Origin: CAYWRZ01 sp964460845
GTDB lineage: Bacteria > Bacteroidota > Bacteroidia > Flavobacteriales_D > UBA2798
Length of the DNA stretch: 64,000 nucleotides
Reading direction: 5' to 3'
Assembly: GCA_964460845.1 (NCBI GenBank)
Contig: CAYWRZ010000013.1
Location: 18,217-82,216, forward strand
The notes under the pieces were generated by a model. It saw only the letters and a list, made by a program, of their open reading frames with translations. It did no database searches and had not been told where the DNA came from. The position numbers and the translations under genes are program-made. This document shows, piece after piece, positions 25,219 to 33,139 of the stretch (the first letter of the stretch is position 1; each line of letters opens with the position of its first letter).

Positions 25219-27345
25219 TCAGAAAAACTGGCGGTTATCGATCACTTTGGCTTTTTCTTTCAGGGCCCTGAACGAGTCATCACCCGAACGGTTGCGAAGG
25301 ACACGGGTAAGGGTCTGCTTATTGGTGCTGTAATCGGTAGTTTGTGCAGGCTCTACTATTTCCTGAAGCTGTACTACATACACACCTACCGTACCGGCAA
25401 TGGGTATAGTGATAGAACCCTGTTGCTCTTTGGTCAATGAAAATACGGTGCCTATTACTTTGGGCTCGTCTCCGCCTCCACCGACGATGGTGGTAGAAGC
25501 GAATTTAAGGTCGGCCGAAAGCACGGGGCTGCTCACGCGCTGCCCTATTTCTTGCAAAGAAGAGGCATTGCTCATTTGTTGGGTCAGGTATTCGGCTTTT
25601 TTCTCGTTGCGCACTGCGGGACGGAGAAATTCTTTGATGTCTTCAAATTCGGGCACGCCTTTTTGCTTCACTTTCGAAATGCGAGCCACAATCACACGGT
25701 TACCGGCGATAAACACATCAGAGACCTCGTCTTTCATACCGGTCTGTACCCAACGTACCAGCTCACGGGAGAGGGGATCCTGGTTAATTTCGCGCTGGCG
25801 AGGGAAAATCTCTTCCTGAAACACGTTATAGTTCTGCGACTCGGCTACTTCGCGGAACTTGGAAGCATCGGTTATCGCATCGAGCAGTTCGTGTGCCTTT
25901 TCGCGGGCAAGCTGCTCCGTTTCCTGAAGGGGGCGTATTTCTACATCTACTGAGACATAACGCAGACGTTTGGCTTTGCGTTGACCTAAAATTTCGATAA
26001 GGTGCACACCGAATTCAGTCTCTACGATAGGCATATCACCTACTTTACCATTGAAGCAAGCATCGTTAAAATTCTTCACCATACGACCTTCGGTAAACCA
26101 TTCGTAAACCCCGCCATTTGCCACGGAGCCATAGTCGGTAGAATATTGGGTAACCATTTCGGCGAAGTTGTCGTCTCTTTTGATCACACGGCGCAAGCTG
26201 TCGGCACGGGCTTTCAACTGTGCTGTCGTTCCGCTTTCGGAAGGCAGAAGGATGTGACGTACTCTTACCTCGGGCTCTGTTTTTACACCCAATACTTTTA
26301 CCAAACGGTAGTAGCCCATGTGCAGAAAAGGCCCTATCACCTGTCCTGAATCGGCCGCATTGATGAGGCTGTCGGCTTCTACGGGAAATTCATTGTCGGT
26401 GCTGTAACGGTAGGGATTGTAAAATTTATTCTCAGAATACTGCATCACGAACAGCGAATCGTTCTTCGTGGTGAGGAAAGGTTCTTTGAGCGCCTCCAAA
26501 TCTTCGTAGGTTTTTTGGCGATCTTCTTCAGAAGGGACAAGGGGGATTTCTATATATTCAAACACTCTTGAACCGGGCTGCTGATATTGCTTGCGGAATT
26601 TGTTCTTTTCGTAATACGCGCGCAGATCACTATCGGTCACAGTGACCAGCGAGTCAGGCAGATCGAAGAATTTCTTTACCACGAAGTTCACGCGATAAAT
26701 GCGGTTATTGTCTTCAAAATTTTTCTTCGCTTCGGAAGTAGTCACATATACGCCCTGGGTAATCAGTCGGGTAAACTTCGCTGCTTCGCGATTTTTTTTG
26801 AGCTCGAGCTCAAAACGGCGCCATTGTTTTTTGGCCTCGGGATCGCGCTCTACCACAAGGGTGAGATACTTGGTCAGCGAATCTCGCACAAACTCTCCTG
26901 TATAAGGATTTTGAAAAGCTCTTTTATTGGCGATAGAAGGATGCAGGTTTTCACCGTACATCATGTCGTTAAGCTCGTCGCTACCCACCGCAAAATTAAA
27001 ATGCGCCATTTCGCGATCGCTGATGGTACGGGCAATCAGTTGATTCCACACCGCTTCGCGGATTTCATCTTCGTTGATATCGCCCAAATCGTCTGTAGGA
27101 AGACCCTGCATTTCACGTTCCTGCCTCATCCGGTCGAGCTGCATACGTTGCATTTCGATCTCTTCCCTGACGAGTTGCTCATACTCCATCGGATCGATGG
27201 GCTCTCCATAGATTTCTCCAATCGATTCAGCGCCTCCGTAACGGGGACTTCCGAGGAAATCACCAAGAATGAAAAGGGCCAGCGAAAGCCCTACGATGAC
27301 AAGCACCAGGACCGATTTTTCGCGTATTTTACCAATTATAGCCAT
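25219..27345 (-). CDS. PpiD/SurA-like periplasmic peptidyl-prolyl isomerase
   Basis: Membrane-anchored chaperone that helps fold exported proteins. It is 708 aa. The N-terminus has one transmembrane helix (~12-30, VLVLVIVGLSLALFILGDF) followed by the SurA_N-like chaperone region (~40-330). A parvulin domain (~345-455) shows VRVRHILLPSE, DFAEMVTQYSTDYGSVANGG-like residues and FGVHLIEILGQRKAKR. A second, degenerate parvulin-like part follows. It is the last gene of the leftward run from coaX. Bacteroidota lack a separate SurA in many cases, so this may be the main OMP-folding isomerase. Confidence 0.93.
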   Translation of the reverse strand: MAIIGKIREKSVLVLVIVGLSLALFILGDFLGSPRYGGAESIGEIYGEPIDPMEYEQLVREEIEMQRMQLDRMRQEREMQGLPTDDLGDINEDEIREAVWNQLIARTISDREMAHFNFAVGSDELNDMMYGENLHPSIANKRAFQNPYTGEFVRDSLTKYLTLVVERDPEAKKQWRRFELELKKNREAAKFTRLITQGVYVTTSEAKKNFEDNNRIYRVNFVVKKFFDLPDSLVTVTDSDLRAYYEKNKFRKQYQQPGSRVFEYIEIPLVPSEEDRQKTYEDLEALKEPFLTTKNDSLFVMQYSENKFYNPYRYSTDNEFPVEADSLINAADSGQVIGPFLHMGYYRLVKVLGVKTEPEVRVRHILLPSESGTTAQLKARADSLRRVIKRDDNFAEMVTQYSTDYGSVANGGVYEWFTEGRMVKNFNDACFNGKVGDMPIVETEFGVHLIEILGQRKAKRLRYVSVDVEIRPLQETEQLAREKAHELLDAITDASKFREVAESQNYNVFQEEIFPRQREINQDPLSRELVRWVQTGMKDEVSDVFIAGNRVIVARISKVKQKGVPEFEDIKEFLRPAVRNEKKAEYLTQQMSNASSLQEIGQRVSSPVLSADLKFASTTIVGGGGDEPKVIGTVFSLTKEQQGSITIPIAGTVGVYVVQLQEIVEPAQTTDYSTNKQTLTRVLRNRSGDDSFRALKEKAKVIDNRQFF

Positions 27346-27398
27346 TGCTCTGGTTATTAGGGCTGCGAATATACAATTGTAAAACGATTTTTAAAAGT

Positions 27399-28667
27399 TT
27401 AATCCGCGTCGCGGGGCTTCATTTTTACGAGCGCTATCCGCGTACCGCTCACGGCTACCACGGTAAATGTATAAGCACCTATGTCGATTATATCGGCTGC
27501 TCTCGGAATATCGGCCAAATGATGAATAAGGTAACCGGCCAGGGTTTCGTAAGCCTCACTTTCGGGAAGATTAAACAGGTATTTTTCATTAAGATGCTCT
27601 ATTTCAATACGCCCCGAGAAAAGATATTCCTCACCTTCGAGACGCTGCTCCACGAGATCTTCTACATCGTGCTCATCCTCAATGTCTCCGAATATTTGCT
27701 CGATGATGTCTTCCATGGTTACCAGTCCGCAGGTACCGCCAAACTCATCGACCACTACCGCAATGCTACGGCTCTGACGAATAAACTCACCGAGCAGGGT
27801 TTGGGCGCGCATGGTTTCGGGCACGACCGACACCGGCAACAATACCGATTGTATATCAGAAGGTTGCCTGAATAATTCGTACGAATGTACATATCCGATT
27901 ATCTGATCGATATGATCTCTATATACGAGTATTTTGGAGAGCCCGGTCTCTACAAAGCGGGCACTGAGCGTTTCTATGCTTTCGTCCACCCCCACAGCCA
28001 CGATCTCGGTACGCGGAATCATGCAATCGCGGGCTTTGACGCTGGAAAAATCGAGCGCGTTGCGAAAAAAAAGAATTTCCTGTTCCATTTCCGCTAAAGG
28101 CACTTCGGTTCCTGAGGTCGCTTCGCGGAAATAGCTGTCGAGGTCAATCCGGCCTAACACGGGTGAGCCTCCCCTTACTCTGCTTCTGAAAAACAGACGC
28201 ATAAGCGCTTCGGAACAACCAAGCACTACTAATGTAGGCAGCCAAAGCAGGAAATAAAAGAGCAAAGTAGGTACGGCAAAAAAGGCCAGCACGCGGTTAG
28301 GGTTGATTCGAAAAATGAGTTTAGGAATAAATTCGGCCGCCAGCAGCACCAGTAAAGTGGCTATCAAGACCTGAAGCGTAAGCACCACCGCCGAATGATC
28401 CCAAAGCACACGCAAGGGTATATCCAGCATAAAAGCCATGGCAATACCGAATACTACAAGCGCCAGGTTATGTCCGACCAGCAAGGTGGCGATAAAACGG
28501 GACGAGCGGCGCAGGAAAAAAGAAAGGATACGAGCGCTGAATATTCCCTGCTTGTTTTCGAGCTCTATTTTCAGCTTATTGGCCGACAGGAAAGCGATCT
28601 CCATTCCTGAGAAATAAGCCGAAAGCAACAGACAGGCCGGCAGAATAAAAAACAGCGCGGAATCCAT
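27399..28667 (-). CDS. CNNM/CorC-HlyC family protein with CBS pair (GldE-like)
   Basis: A 422-aa inner-membrane protein: CNNM transmembrane domain with four helices (~1-185; LLLSAYFSGMEIAFLSANKL is the family start), a CBS pair (~205-325; CMIPRTEIVAVGVDESIETL, VVDEFGGTCGLVTMEDIIEQ, FGDIEDEHD) and a C-terminal CorC_HlyC domain (~335-420). CNNM proteins transport or regulate Mg2+/Co2+. In flavobacteria a paralogue, GldE, is named for gliding; sequence alone does not separate these. It lies between lptC and ppiD, as in other Bacteroidota. Confidence 0.92.
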   Translation of the reverse strand: MDSALFFILPACLLLSAYFSGMEIAFLSANKLKIELENKQGIFSARILSFFLRRSSRFIATLLVGHNLALVVFGIAMAFMLDIPLRVLWDHSAVVLTLQVLIATLLVLLAAEFIPKLIFRINPNRVLAFFAVPTLLFYFLLWLPTLVVLGCSEALMRLFFRSRVRGGSPVLGRIDLDSYFREATSGTEVPLAEMEQEILFFRNALDFSSVKARDCMIPRTEIVAVGVDESIETLSARFVETGLSKILVYRDHIDQIIGYVHSYELFRQPSDIQSVLLPVSVVPETMRAQTLLGEFIRQSRSIAVVVDEFGGTCGLVTMEDIIEQIFGDIEDEHDVEDLVEQRLEGEEYLFSGRIEIEHLNEKYLFNLPESEAYETLAGYLIHHLADIPRAADIIDIGAYTFTVVAVSGTRIALVKMKPRDAD

Positions 28668-28673
28668 CGGGGC

Positions 28674-28889
28674 TTAGCGCTTTTGTTTAGCGGCCTCCGC
28701 TTTATTCCTTTCAAAACGTTTGCGAATGGAGCGCCGCATAATGTACACCGCCGCTGTCAGCATGGGCACCACAAAGGTCCACTTCGTTTTTTCAAACCCT
28801 TCTACAATGCAGAGGTAAATCACAAGCACTGCCGTGACGATGGTCACCAGCAGCCAAAAAATTTCAGAATACCGATTGTACCTTTCCAT
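28674..28889 (-). CDS. Small two-helix membrane protein
   Basis: A 71-aa protein with two predicted membrane helices (~10-29 and ~37-52) and a strongly basic C-terminus (RRSIRKRFERNKAEAAKQKR). I do not recognise a named family. It fits tightly between lptC (3 bp) and the CNNM gene (6 bp), so it is co-translated with them and is likely a real envelope protein. Confidence 0.8.
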   Translation of the reverse strand: MERYNRYSEIFWLLVTIVTAVLVIYLCIVEGFEKTKWTFVVPMLTAAVYIMRRSIRKRFERNKAEAAKQKR

Positions 28890-28892
28890 AAT

Positions 28893-29477
28893 TTATTTCT
28901 TTAAAAATTCGTTGTCGTCGTAATAATACTCGCCTTCAAAATCGATGAAATCGTAGAAGGTGAACGTTTCTCCGGCCACCAGCCCTTTTCCTTTAAACAC
29001 GCCTTTTACGGTTTTGATGGTCACGGTTTTATCGGTATAAACCCGGGCGCTGTCCTGGTACCAGTTGAGCAGCTCGGTATAAAGGGTATCGGAATTAATA
29101 AAATTAATAAAAACCACGTTGTTTCGCACGGTCAGCATTTTACGGCTTTGATCGAAAATCCCGTAACGAGCGGTCAACTGCGATTCCTGTAGGCGATCAT
29201 TATTGAAAAAAATAACTTTCAGTCCCTCGGGGAAAATCATTTTTTCTTTTTCGCCGTAATATTTTTCAATGAGCGGACTCTCCATTATTGCTTTGGTATA
29301 GCCCGAATCGGTATAAACGAGAGTCACGCCCAGCATACTTTCCTGCGGCATCTCGTCGGTACGGGTTATCCTGTCCACTTCTTTGAGATCATTTTCGCAC
29401 GACATCCAAAACCCGGTCAGCACGACAAGCATCAGCGGTAGCCATCTGGTGTAAAAAAAACGGGACTGACGTTTCAT
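28893..29477 (-). CDS. lptC: LPS export periplasmic protein LptC
   Basis: Carries lipopolysaccharide from the inner-membrane LptBFG exporter toward the LptA bridge. It is 194 aa. The N-terminus looks like a lipoprotein signal (LTGFWMSC, Cys ~27), as is usual for Bacteroidota LptC. The body is the twisted beta-jellyroll: MLGVTLVYTDSGYTKAIMES, KVIFFNNDRLQESQLTARYG, NVVFINFINSDTLYTELL and a final GETFTFYDFIDFEGEYYYDD. The order coaX-OMP-lptC-CNNM-ppiD is conserved in the phylum and supports the call. Confidence 0.87.
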   Translation of the reverse strand: MKRQSRFFYTRWLPLMLVVLTGFWMSCENDLKEVDRITRTDEMPQESMLGVTLVYTDSGYTKAIMESPLIEKYYGEKEKMIFPEGLKVIFFNNDRLQESQLTARYGIFDQSRKMLTVRNNVVFINFINSDTLYTELLNWYQDSARVYTDKTVTIKTVKGVFKGKGLVAGETFTFYDFIDFEGEYYYDDNEFLKK

Positions 29478-29513
29478 AAGACCTGAGTTACCGGCCCTAC
29501 CCGAACGTAGGGA

Positions 29514-30881
29514 TTAATCGTATTTGCGCTTATAAAACCATCCGTCCATACGGTGCGGGCAAATGGTAAAGCCGAGGTAAAACTGGAAATAATTCTCGCG
29601 CACAAGGTTGTTGTCGATGGTACCGCGTCGACCCCACTCTACTCCTATATTAAGCGAAGAAAGGGAAGCGGATTGCATCAAAGGAATGCCCAGTCCGGCG
29701 GTTACCCCGTAACGCGTGAGCTGGGTGTTATTGAGCTGAAGATAAGTATCCTGGTACACGAGCCCGGCGCGGTAATTGATAGTTTGCCAAAACTTTACGC
29801 CCGGTACGCCAATCATTACCGTACTATAAGGTGTGTACTGCACCCCGGCCGAAAAGCTGCGGCTGTTGCGCAGGTTATCGGAGGTACGCACGCCGCCGAA
29901 TACTTCGGAATAAGAAGACCAATCTTCGGTTTCGTACTGGGCTGCAATCACCAATCGACGGCTGGCCGAACCGCTTCGTATGGGCTTGTTGATTTCGACC
30001 GACACTCCAAAGCCTATGCGCTGGGGAAGAGACAAATGGCCTCTTAGTGAATCGACATACTGTACGGTATCGACAAGCTCTTCGGTATAAATAGAGCTGT
30101 AGGTATAAGCCAGCATTTCCTGACGCGCGTTCACTTTGGAAGGCAGCCCGAAGGTGGCTCCGGCCGAAAACCAGGTATGATCTGCCACTTTCCCTTTGTA
30201 AAGAAGCCCGGCATCAAACACAAAATCGGAAACTATTGTATTATGCTTTACTTTTCCGTTGAGCGTGCCCCCGCCTGCAGGATAAATGGTTTTGCGCTCG
30301 CGGTTAATATTTCCGAAAAGATAAGAAGCGTTGAAACCCAAACTAAGTCGGGTATCGGGACGCTTAATCAGCAGCATCGAATTGCCGATAAACAGGCGAT
30401 TGATGCCTCCGTTGCCTAAAAATTCGGAAGTGACGGTGCCCCGCAGGGGATCGGTTTCGCTGCTTTTCATCTGATAGCCTACCGAGCTGAAAGGTATTAT
30501 CCCGAAAGAAGAACCCCAGCGCTTCCCGATAGGGATTCCCAGCGCTATGTTACGCAGAGCTACGGCATTAGAGGTAGATGTACCCGTGGCGCTATTGGCT
30601 TGTACGAATTGCCCCGATATACCGATGTCAAACGCCGGACGGTGACGCATCAGAAAAGCGTAGGAAGCGGGATTGCCGATGTTGAGCAGGCATGAATCGG
30701 CTAAGGATACATAGGTGTTACCCATACCTGCATAAGGAGCCAAAGAAGTACCGCTTAGCTCACCCACCGCATAACGCGAATAGGGCGAGGTCACACTTTG
30801 TTGCGCGAACACGCGGCCTGTACCTAAAACGGCCAGTAATATACCTATGATGAGCTTAGCCCTGATGCCTGAGTATCGCAT
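29514..30881 (-). CDS. Outer membrane beta-barrel protein between coaX and lptC
   Basis: A 455-aa protein from the ATG at 30881; an ATG 42 bp upstream is possible but would put more of the gene inside coaX. A signal peptide (~1-26, GRVFA) precedes SVTSPYSRYAVGELSGTSLAPYAGMG, a start shared by a Bacteroidota outer-membrane family of unknown function found at this locus. The remainder is amphipathic strands with many Gly/Tyr/Asn turns. It resembles FadL-type barrels in overall look but lacks a recognisable hatch. It overlaps the 3' end of coaX by 26 bp, so translation is coupled. A role in LPS or lipid traffic is a guess from the neighbours. Confidence 0.82.
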   Translation of the reverse strand: MRYSGIRAKLIIGILLAVLGTGRVFAQQSVTSPYSRYAVGELSGTSLAPYAGMGNTYVSLADSCLLNIGNPASYAFLMRHRPAFDIGISGQFVQANSATGTSTSNAVALRNIALGIPIGKRWGSSFGIIPFSSVGYQMKSSETDPLRGTVTSEFLGNGGINRLFIGNSMLLIKRPDTRLSLGFNASYLFGNINRERKTIYPAGGGTLNGKVKHNTIVSDFVFDAGLLYKGKVADHTWFSAGATFGLPSKVNARQEMLAYTYSSIYTEELVDTVQYVDSLRGHLSLPQRIGFGVSVEINKPIRSGSASRRLVIAAQYETEDWSSYSEVFGGVRTSDNLRNSRSFSAGVQYTPYSTVMIGVPGVKFWQTINYRAGLVYQDTYLQLNNTQLTRYGVTAGLGIPLMQSASLSSLNIGVEWGRRGTIDNNLVRENYFQFYLGFTICPHRMDGWFYKRKYD

Positions 30882-31581
30882 GTAATCCCTTGAGCGTAAG
30901 AAAACGGTCTGCAAAGATGGCATTTTTTAGCGCTTTGGCAAAAAAGTCGCTGTCGCCACCCGTAAGCCAAAGCCTGATGTCTTCAAAACGGAGCCTGTAC
31001 TGCTCTGCAATCCCTTCAATTTCGGCACACATTCCGTTGACCACTCCTGAGAGGATAGACGTTTCGGTGTTTTGCCCCACGAGCAGACCGGGGTTACGCG
31101 CCTCTATTAACGGCAGTTTTTCGGTGAAAGTATGCAGGGCTTTGAAGCGCATCTGCAAGCCCGGACTGATAGCGCCACCAAGGTATTCGCCCTGTGCATT
31201 GACCAGGTCGAACTTAAGACAGGTACCCGCATCTACCACCAAATGCGCAACTCCCGGCTGGGCGGTCCAGGCGGCCACGGCATTGGCCAACCGATCCTGC
31301 CCCAGGGTAGCGGGTGTCTCATAACGGTTTTGCAGCGGTAAAGGAGTATCGGGACGCAGCACGCATAAAGCCAATCGACTGCCCAGCCATTGCTCGGTCG
31401 AAGCATCGTCTAAACCGGCTACCGAACCCAAAATAGCCCTGGATGGTGAATACTCGCTGACCCAATCGCGGAGAAAACGGTTTAGTTCCGAATGCGGAAC
31501 CCTCTCTACCCTGACAGGCACGGTCTCTTCAAACAAAGCCACTTTCACGGCCGTATTCCCGCGGTCGATAACCAGGTCCAT
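30856..31581 (-). CDS. coaX: Type III pantothenate kinase
   Basis: First step of coenzyme A synthesis, ATP-dependent phosphorylation of pantothenate. It is 241 aa from the ATG at 31581, which places the phosphate-binding DRGNTAVKVALF at residues ~5-16; a 19-residue upstream extension lacks sense. ASKHA-fold landmarks follow: DTPLPLQNRYETPATLGQDR (PANK motif YxxPxxLGxDR), VVDAGTCLKFDLVN and GAISPGLQMRFKAL. No biotin-protein ligase is fused or adjacent. It is the first gene of the envelope operon and is divergent from tRNA-Phe. Confidence 0.93.
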   Translation of the reverse strand: MDLVIDRGNTAVKVALFEETVPVRVERVPHSELNRFLRDWVSEYSPSRAILGSVAGLDDASTEQWLGSRLALCVLRPDTPLPLQNRYETPATLGQDRLANAVAAWTAQPGVAHLVVDAGTCLKFDLVNAQGEYLGGAISPGLQMRFKALHTFTEKLPLIEARNPGLLVGQNTETSILSGVVNGMCAEIEGIAEQYRLRFEDIRLWLTGGDSDFFAKALKNAIFADRFLTLKGLHAILRHQG

Positions 31582-31643
31582 AAGCTGTAGATTAGACTGA
31601 AGTAGTGAAGGTACACATAGCAGCTCAAACCCGGCCAATTTTT

Positions 31644-31673
31644 TTTGCAGGAGTAAAAAAAATTATATCTTTG
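31644..31673 (+). promoter_or_regulatory. Promoter of tRNA-Phe
   Basis: TTTG at 31644-31647 and TATCTTTG at 31666-31673 with an 18-bp spacer: a textbook Bacteroidota promoter. The mature tRNA begins 13 bp after the -7 box. Confidence 0.75.
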
Positions 31674-31686
31674 CCGACCCTAAGAC

Positions 31687-31759
31687 GGTACAGTAGCTCA
31701 GTCGGTAGAGCAAAGGACTGAAAATCCTTGTGTCGGGGGTTCGATTCCCTCCTGTACCA
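31687..31759 (+). tRNA. tRNA-Phe (GAA anticodon)
   Basis: A full cloverleaf: acceptor GGTACAG/CTGTACC, D arm GCTC-AGTCGGTA-GAGC, anticodon stem AAGGA/TCCTT with loop CTGAAAA (anticodon GAA), variable GTGTC, T arm GGGGG-TTCGATT-CCCTC with one G-T pair, and discriminator A. The 3' CCA is not encoded, which is normal in Bacteroidota. Confidence 0.97.
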
Positions 31760-31765
31760 CAGCAG

Positions 31766-31793
31766 CCCCGGCCATAAGTGTCGGGGTTTTTTG
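31766..31793 (+). terminator. Terminator after tRNA-Phe
   Basis: Stem CCCCG / CGGGG (31766-31770 and 31782-31786) with an 11-nt loop, then TTTTTTG. It begins 6 bp after the tRNA. Confidence 0.65.
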
Positions 31794-31843
31794 TTTTCAA
31801 TACTTTTTATTGTCCAAAAAGAAGCTCTCTTTTCTGAAAGGTA

Positions 31844-31921
31844 TTATCTCCCCAAAAGAGTCTTAGCCACAGCAATTCTTTTTACAGACGAGTCTTCTGC
31901 ATCGATGTAAAGCTGATTCAT
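31844..31921 (-). pseudogene. Possible gene remnant downstream of tRNA-Phe
   Basis: A 25-codon minus-strand frame (MNQLYIDAEDSSVKRIAVAK..., stop at 31844) has protein-like composition and continues upstream in frame without an earlier ATG for about ten more codons (QKYGLCG) before a stop. It reads like the C-terminal tail of a lost gene but I cannot name the family. The rest of 31794-32026 shows nothing else. Confidence 0.2.
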
Positions 31922-32026
31922 TCCGCACAAACCGTATTTCTGATAAACTCCTCTTCAAAAGCTAAAAAAGAAAGCAATAATGGTGCTATCTTCCAACAGT
32001 AGTATAAACGTAGAGAAGGAGGGGAA

Positions 32027-32377
32027 GTGTGGATAAAGGGGTATATGTATATTCTAAAATGTGCCGACGGCAGCTATTATACCGGCAGCACCCGAAATCT
32101 TGAACGTCGTTTGAAACAGCATCAATCGGGCGAAGGCGCCAAACACACCCGGAAACACCTACCCGTGGAACTGGTCTATGTGGAAAAGTACTCGCGGATT
32201 GATCAAGCGTTTTATCGCGAAAAACAAGTGCAGGGCTGGAGTAGAAAAAAGAAAAAAGCGCTGATAAAGGGAGACTCTAATATGCTGAGAAAGTTAGCGG
32301 AATGTAGAAATGAGACGCATTGTTCGAGCTTCCCCCGGTGGCTTCGACTTCGCTCAGCCACCGGAGACGGGAAATAA
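32027..32377 (+). CDS. Single-domain GIY-YIG nuclease (UvrC N-terminal-like)
   Basis: A 116-aa protein with a GIY-YIG fold. The two core strands appear as MYILKCADGS and YYTGS (residues ~7-21); the basic helix is NLERRLKQH (conserved Arg ~27), and the metal-binding Glu is Glu65 in FYREKQVQGW, followed by SRKKKKALI. The start is taken as GTG 32027, 4 bp behind GGAGG (an unusually strong ribosome site for this phylum); ATG 32045 is an alternative. Residues 103-113 (PRWLRLRSATG) are encoded by a perfect hairpin at 32335-32364, so the C-terminal tail is repeat-derived. Family members act on DNA, but most of these small versions have no proven role. Confidence 0.88.
   Translation: MWIKGYMYILKCADGSYYTGSTRNLERRLKQHQSGEGAKHTRKHLPVELVYVEKYSRIDQAFYREKQVQGWSRKKKKALIKGDSNMLRKLAECRNETHCSSFPRWLRLRSATGDGK
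32335..32364 (+). repeat. Hairpin element copy 1 (REP-like), inside the end of the GIY-YIG gene
   Basis: Perfect 9-bp arms CCGGTGGCT and AGCCACCGG around a 12-nt loop TCGACTTCGCTC. The same 26-bp core (arms GGTGGCT/AGCCACC) recurs three times downstream, always in the opposite orientation. Size and structure are like bacterial REP elements. Confidence 0.85.
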
Positions 32378-32420
32378 AATACGCTCAAGCTGAGAAAAAC
32401 CAAGAGCCACTGAATGCACA

Positions 32421-32790
32421 AGATCCTTGGTGGCTGAACGATGCCCGGAATGGCTGAACGAGATCCATGGTGGCTGAGCGAGATCCGTGGTGACTGAGCG
32501 AGATCCGTGGTGACTGAGCGAGATCCGTGGTGGCTGAGCGAGATCCGTGGTGACTGAGCGAGATCCGTGGTGGCTGAGCGAGATCCGTNNNNNNNNNNNN
32601 NNNNNNNNNNNNNNNNNNNNNNNNNNNNNNNNNNNNNNNNNNNNNNNNNNNNNNNNNNNNNNNNNNNNNNNNNNNNNNNNNNNNNNNNGCGAGATCCGTG
32701 GTGACTGAGCGAGATCCGTGGTGGCTGAGCGAGATCCGTGGTGGCTGAGCGAGATCCGTGGTGACTGAGCGAGATCCGTGGTGGCTGAGC
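32421..32790. repeat. 20-bp tandem repeat array (broken by a sequencing gap)
   Basis: Head-to-tail 20-bp units, consensus AGATCCGTGGTGRCTGAGCG. Eight full units lie left of the gap (32421-32580) and five right of it (32691-32790). The seventh variable base alternates TGACT and TGGCT. Central units are nearly identical; the outer ones diverge (32421-32460). Each unit contains GGTGGCTGAGCGA, which is the left half (arm plus half-loop) of the hairpin element, so the array is built from half-hairpins. There are no spacers, so it is not a CRISPR array. Confidence 0.9.
32589..32688. other. Assembly gap (100 N)
   Basis: Exactly 100 N. The 20-bp repeat phase on the two sides does not match a 100-bp gap: for an unbroken array the missing length must be 9 bp plus a multiple of 20. 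The size is therefore a placeholder and the array length is unknown. Confidence 0.95.
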
Positions 32791-32805
32791 GAAGCCGAAG
32801 CCACC
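32780..32805 (-). repeat. Hairpin element copy 2, right end of the 20-bp array
   Basis: Arms GGTGGCT (32780-32786) and AGCCACC (32799-32805), loop GAGCGAAGCCGA. It is inverted relative to copy 1, so copies 1 and 2 bracket the array as inverted repeats. Confidence 0.8.
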
Positions 32806-32969
32806 GACCCGAAATGCAAACAAAAATCAAAACTGACTGAAGAATACTCCCAATACCCAAACGAAATCCATGAGAACCGAACGAGCTTCATCTGACTGAA
32901 CAAGCCCCATGTGACTGAGCGATACCCGGGGCGGCTGAGCGAGATCCATATTGACTGAGCGAGATCCGG

Positions 32970-32995
32970 GGTGGCTGAGCGAAGTCGAAGCCACC
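32970..32995 (-). repeat. Hairpin element copy 3, end of module A
   Basis: Arms GGTGGCT (32970-32976) and AGCCACC (32989-32995), loop GAGCGAAGTCGA, identical to the inverse of copy 1 over 26 bp. Confidence 0.82.
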
Positions 32996-33139
32996 TACCC
33001 GAAATACAAACAAAAATCAAAACTGACTGAAGAATACTCCCAATACCCAAACGAAGTACGTGAGGACCGAACGAGCTCCATCTGACTGAGCAAGCCCCAT
33101 GTGGCTGAGCGATGCCCGGAATGGCTGAGCGAGATCCAT

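Noticed and set aside
31728..31910. 60-aa plus-strand frame
   Set aside because: It begins inside tRNA-Phe and crosses its terminator.
32421..32790. CRISPR array
   Set aside because: The units are 20 bp and directly adjacent with no spacers, and there are no cas genes.
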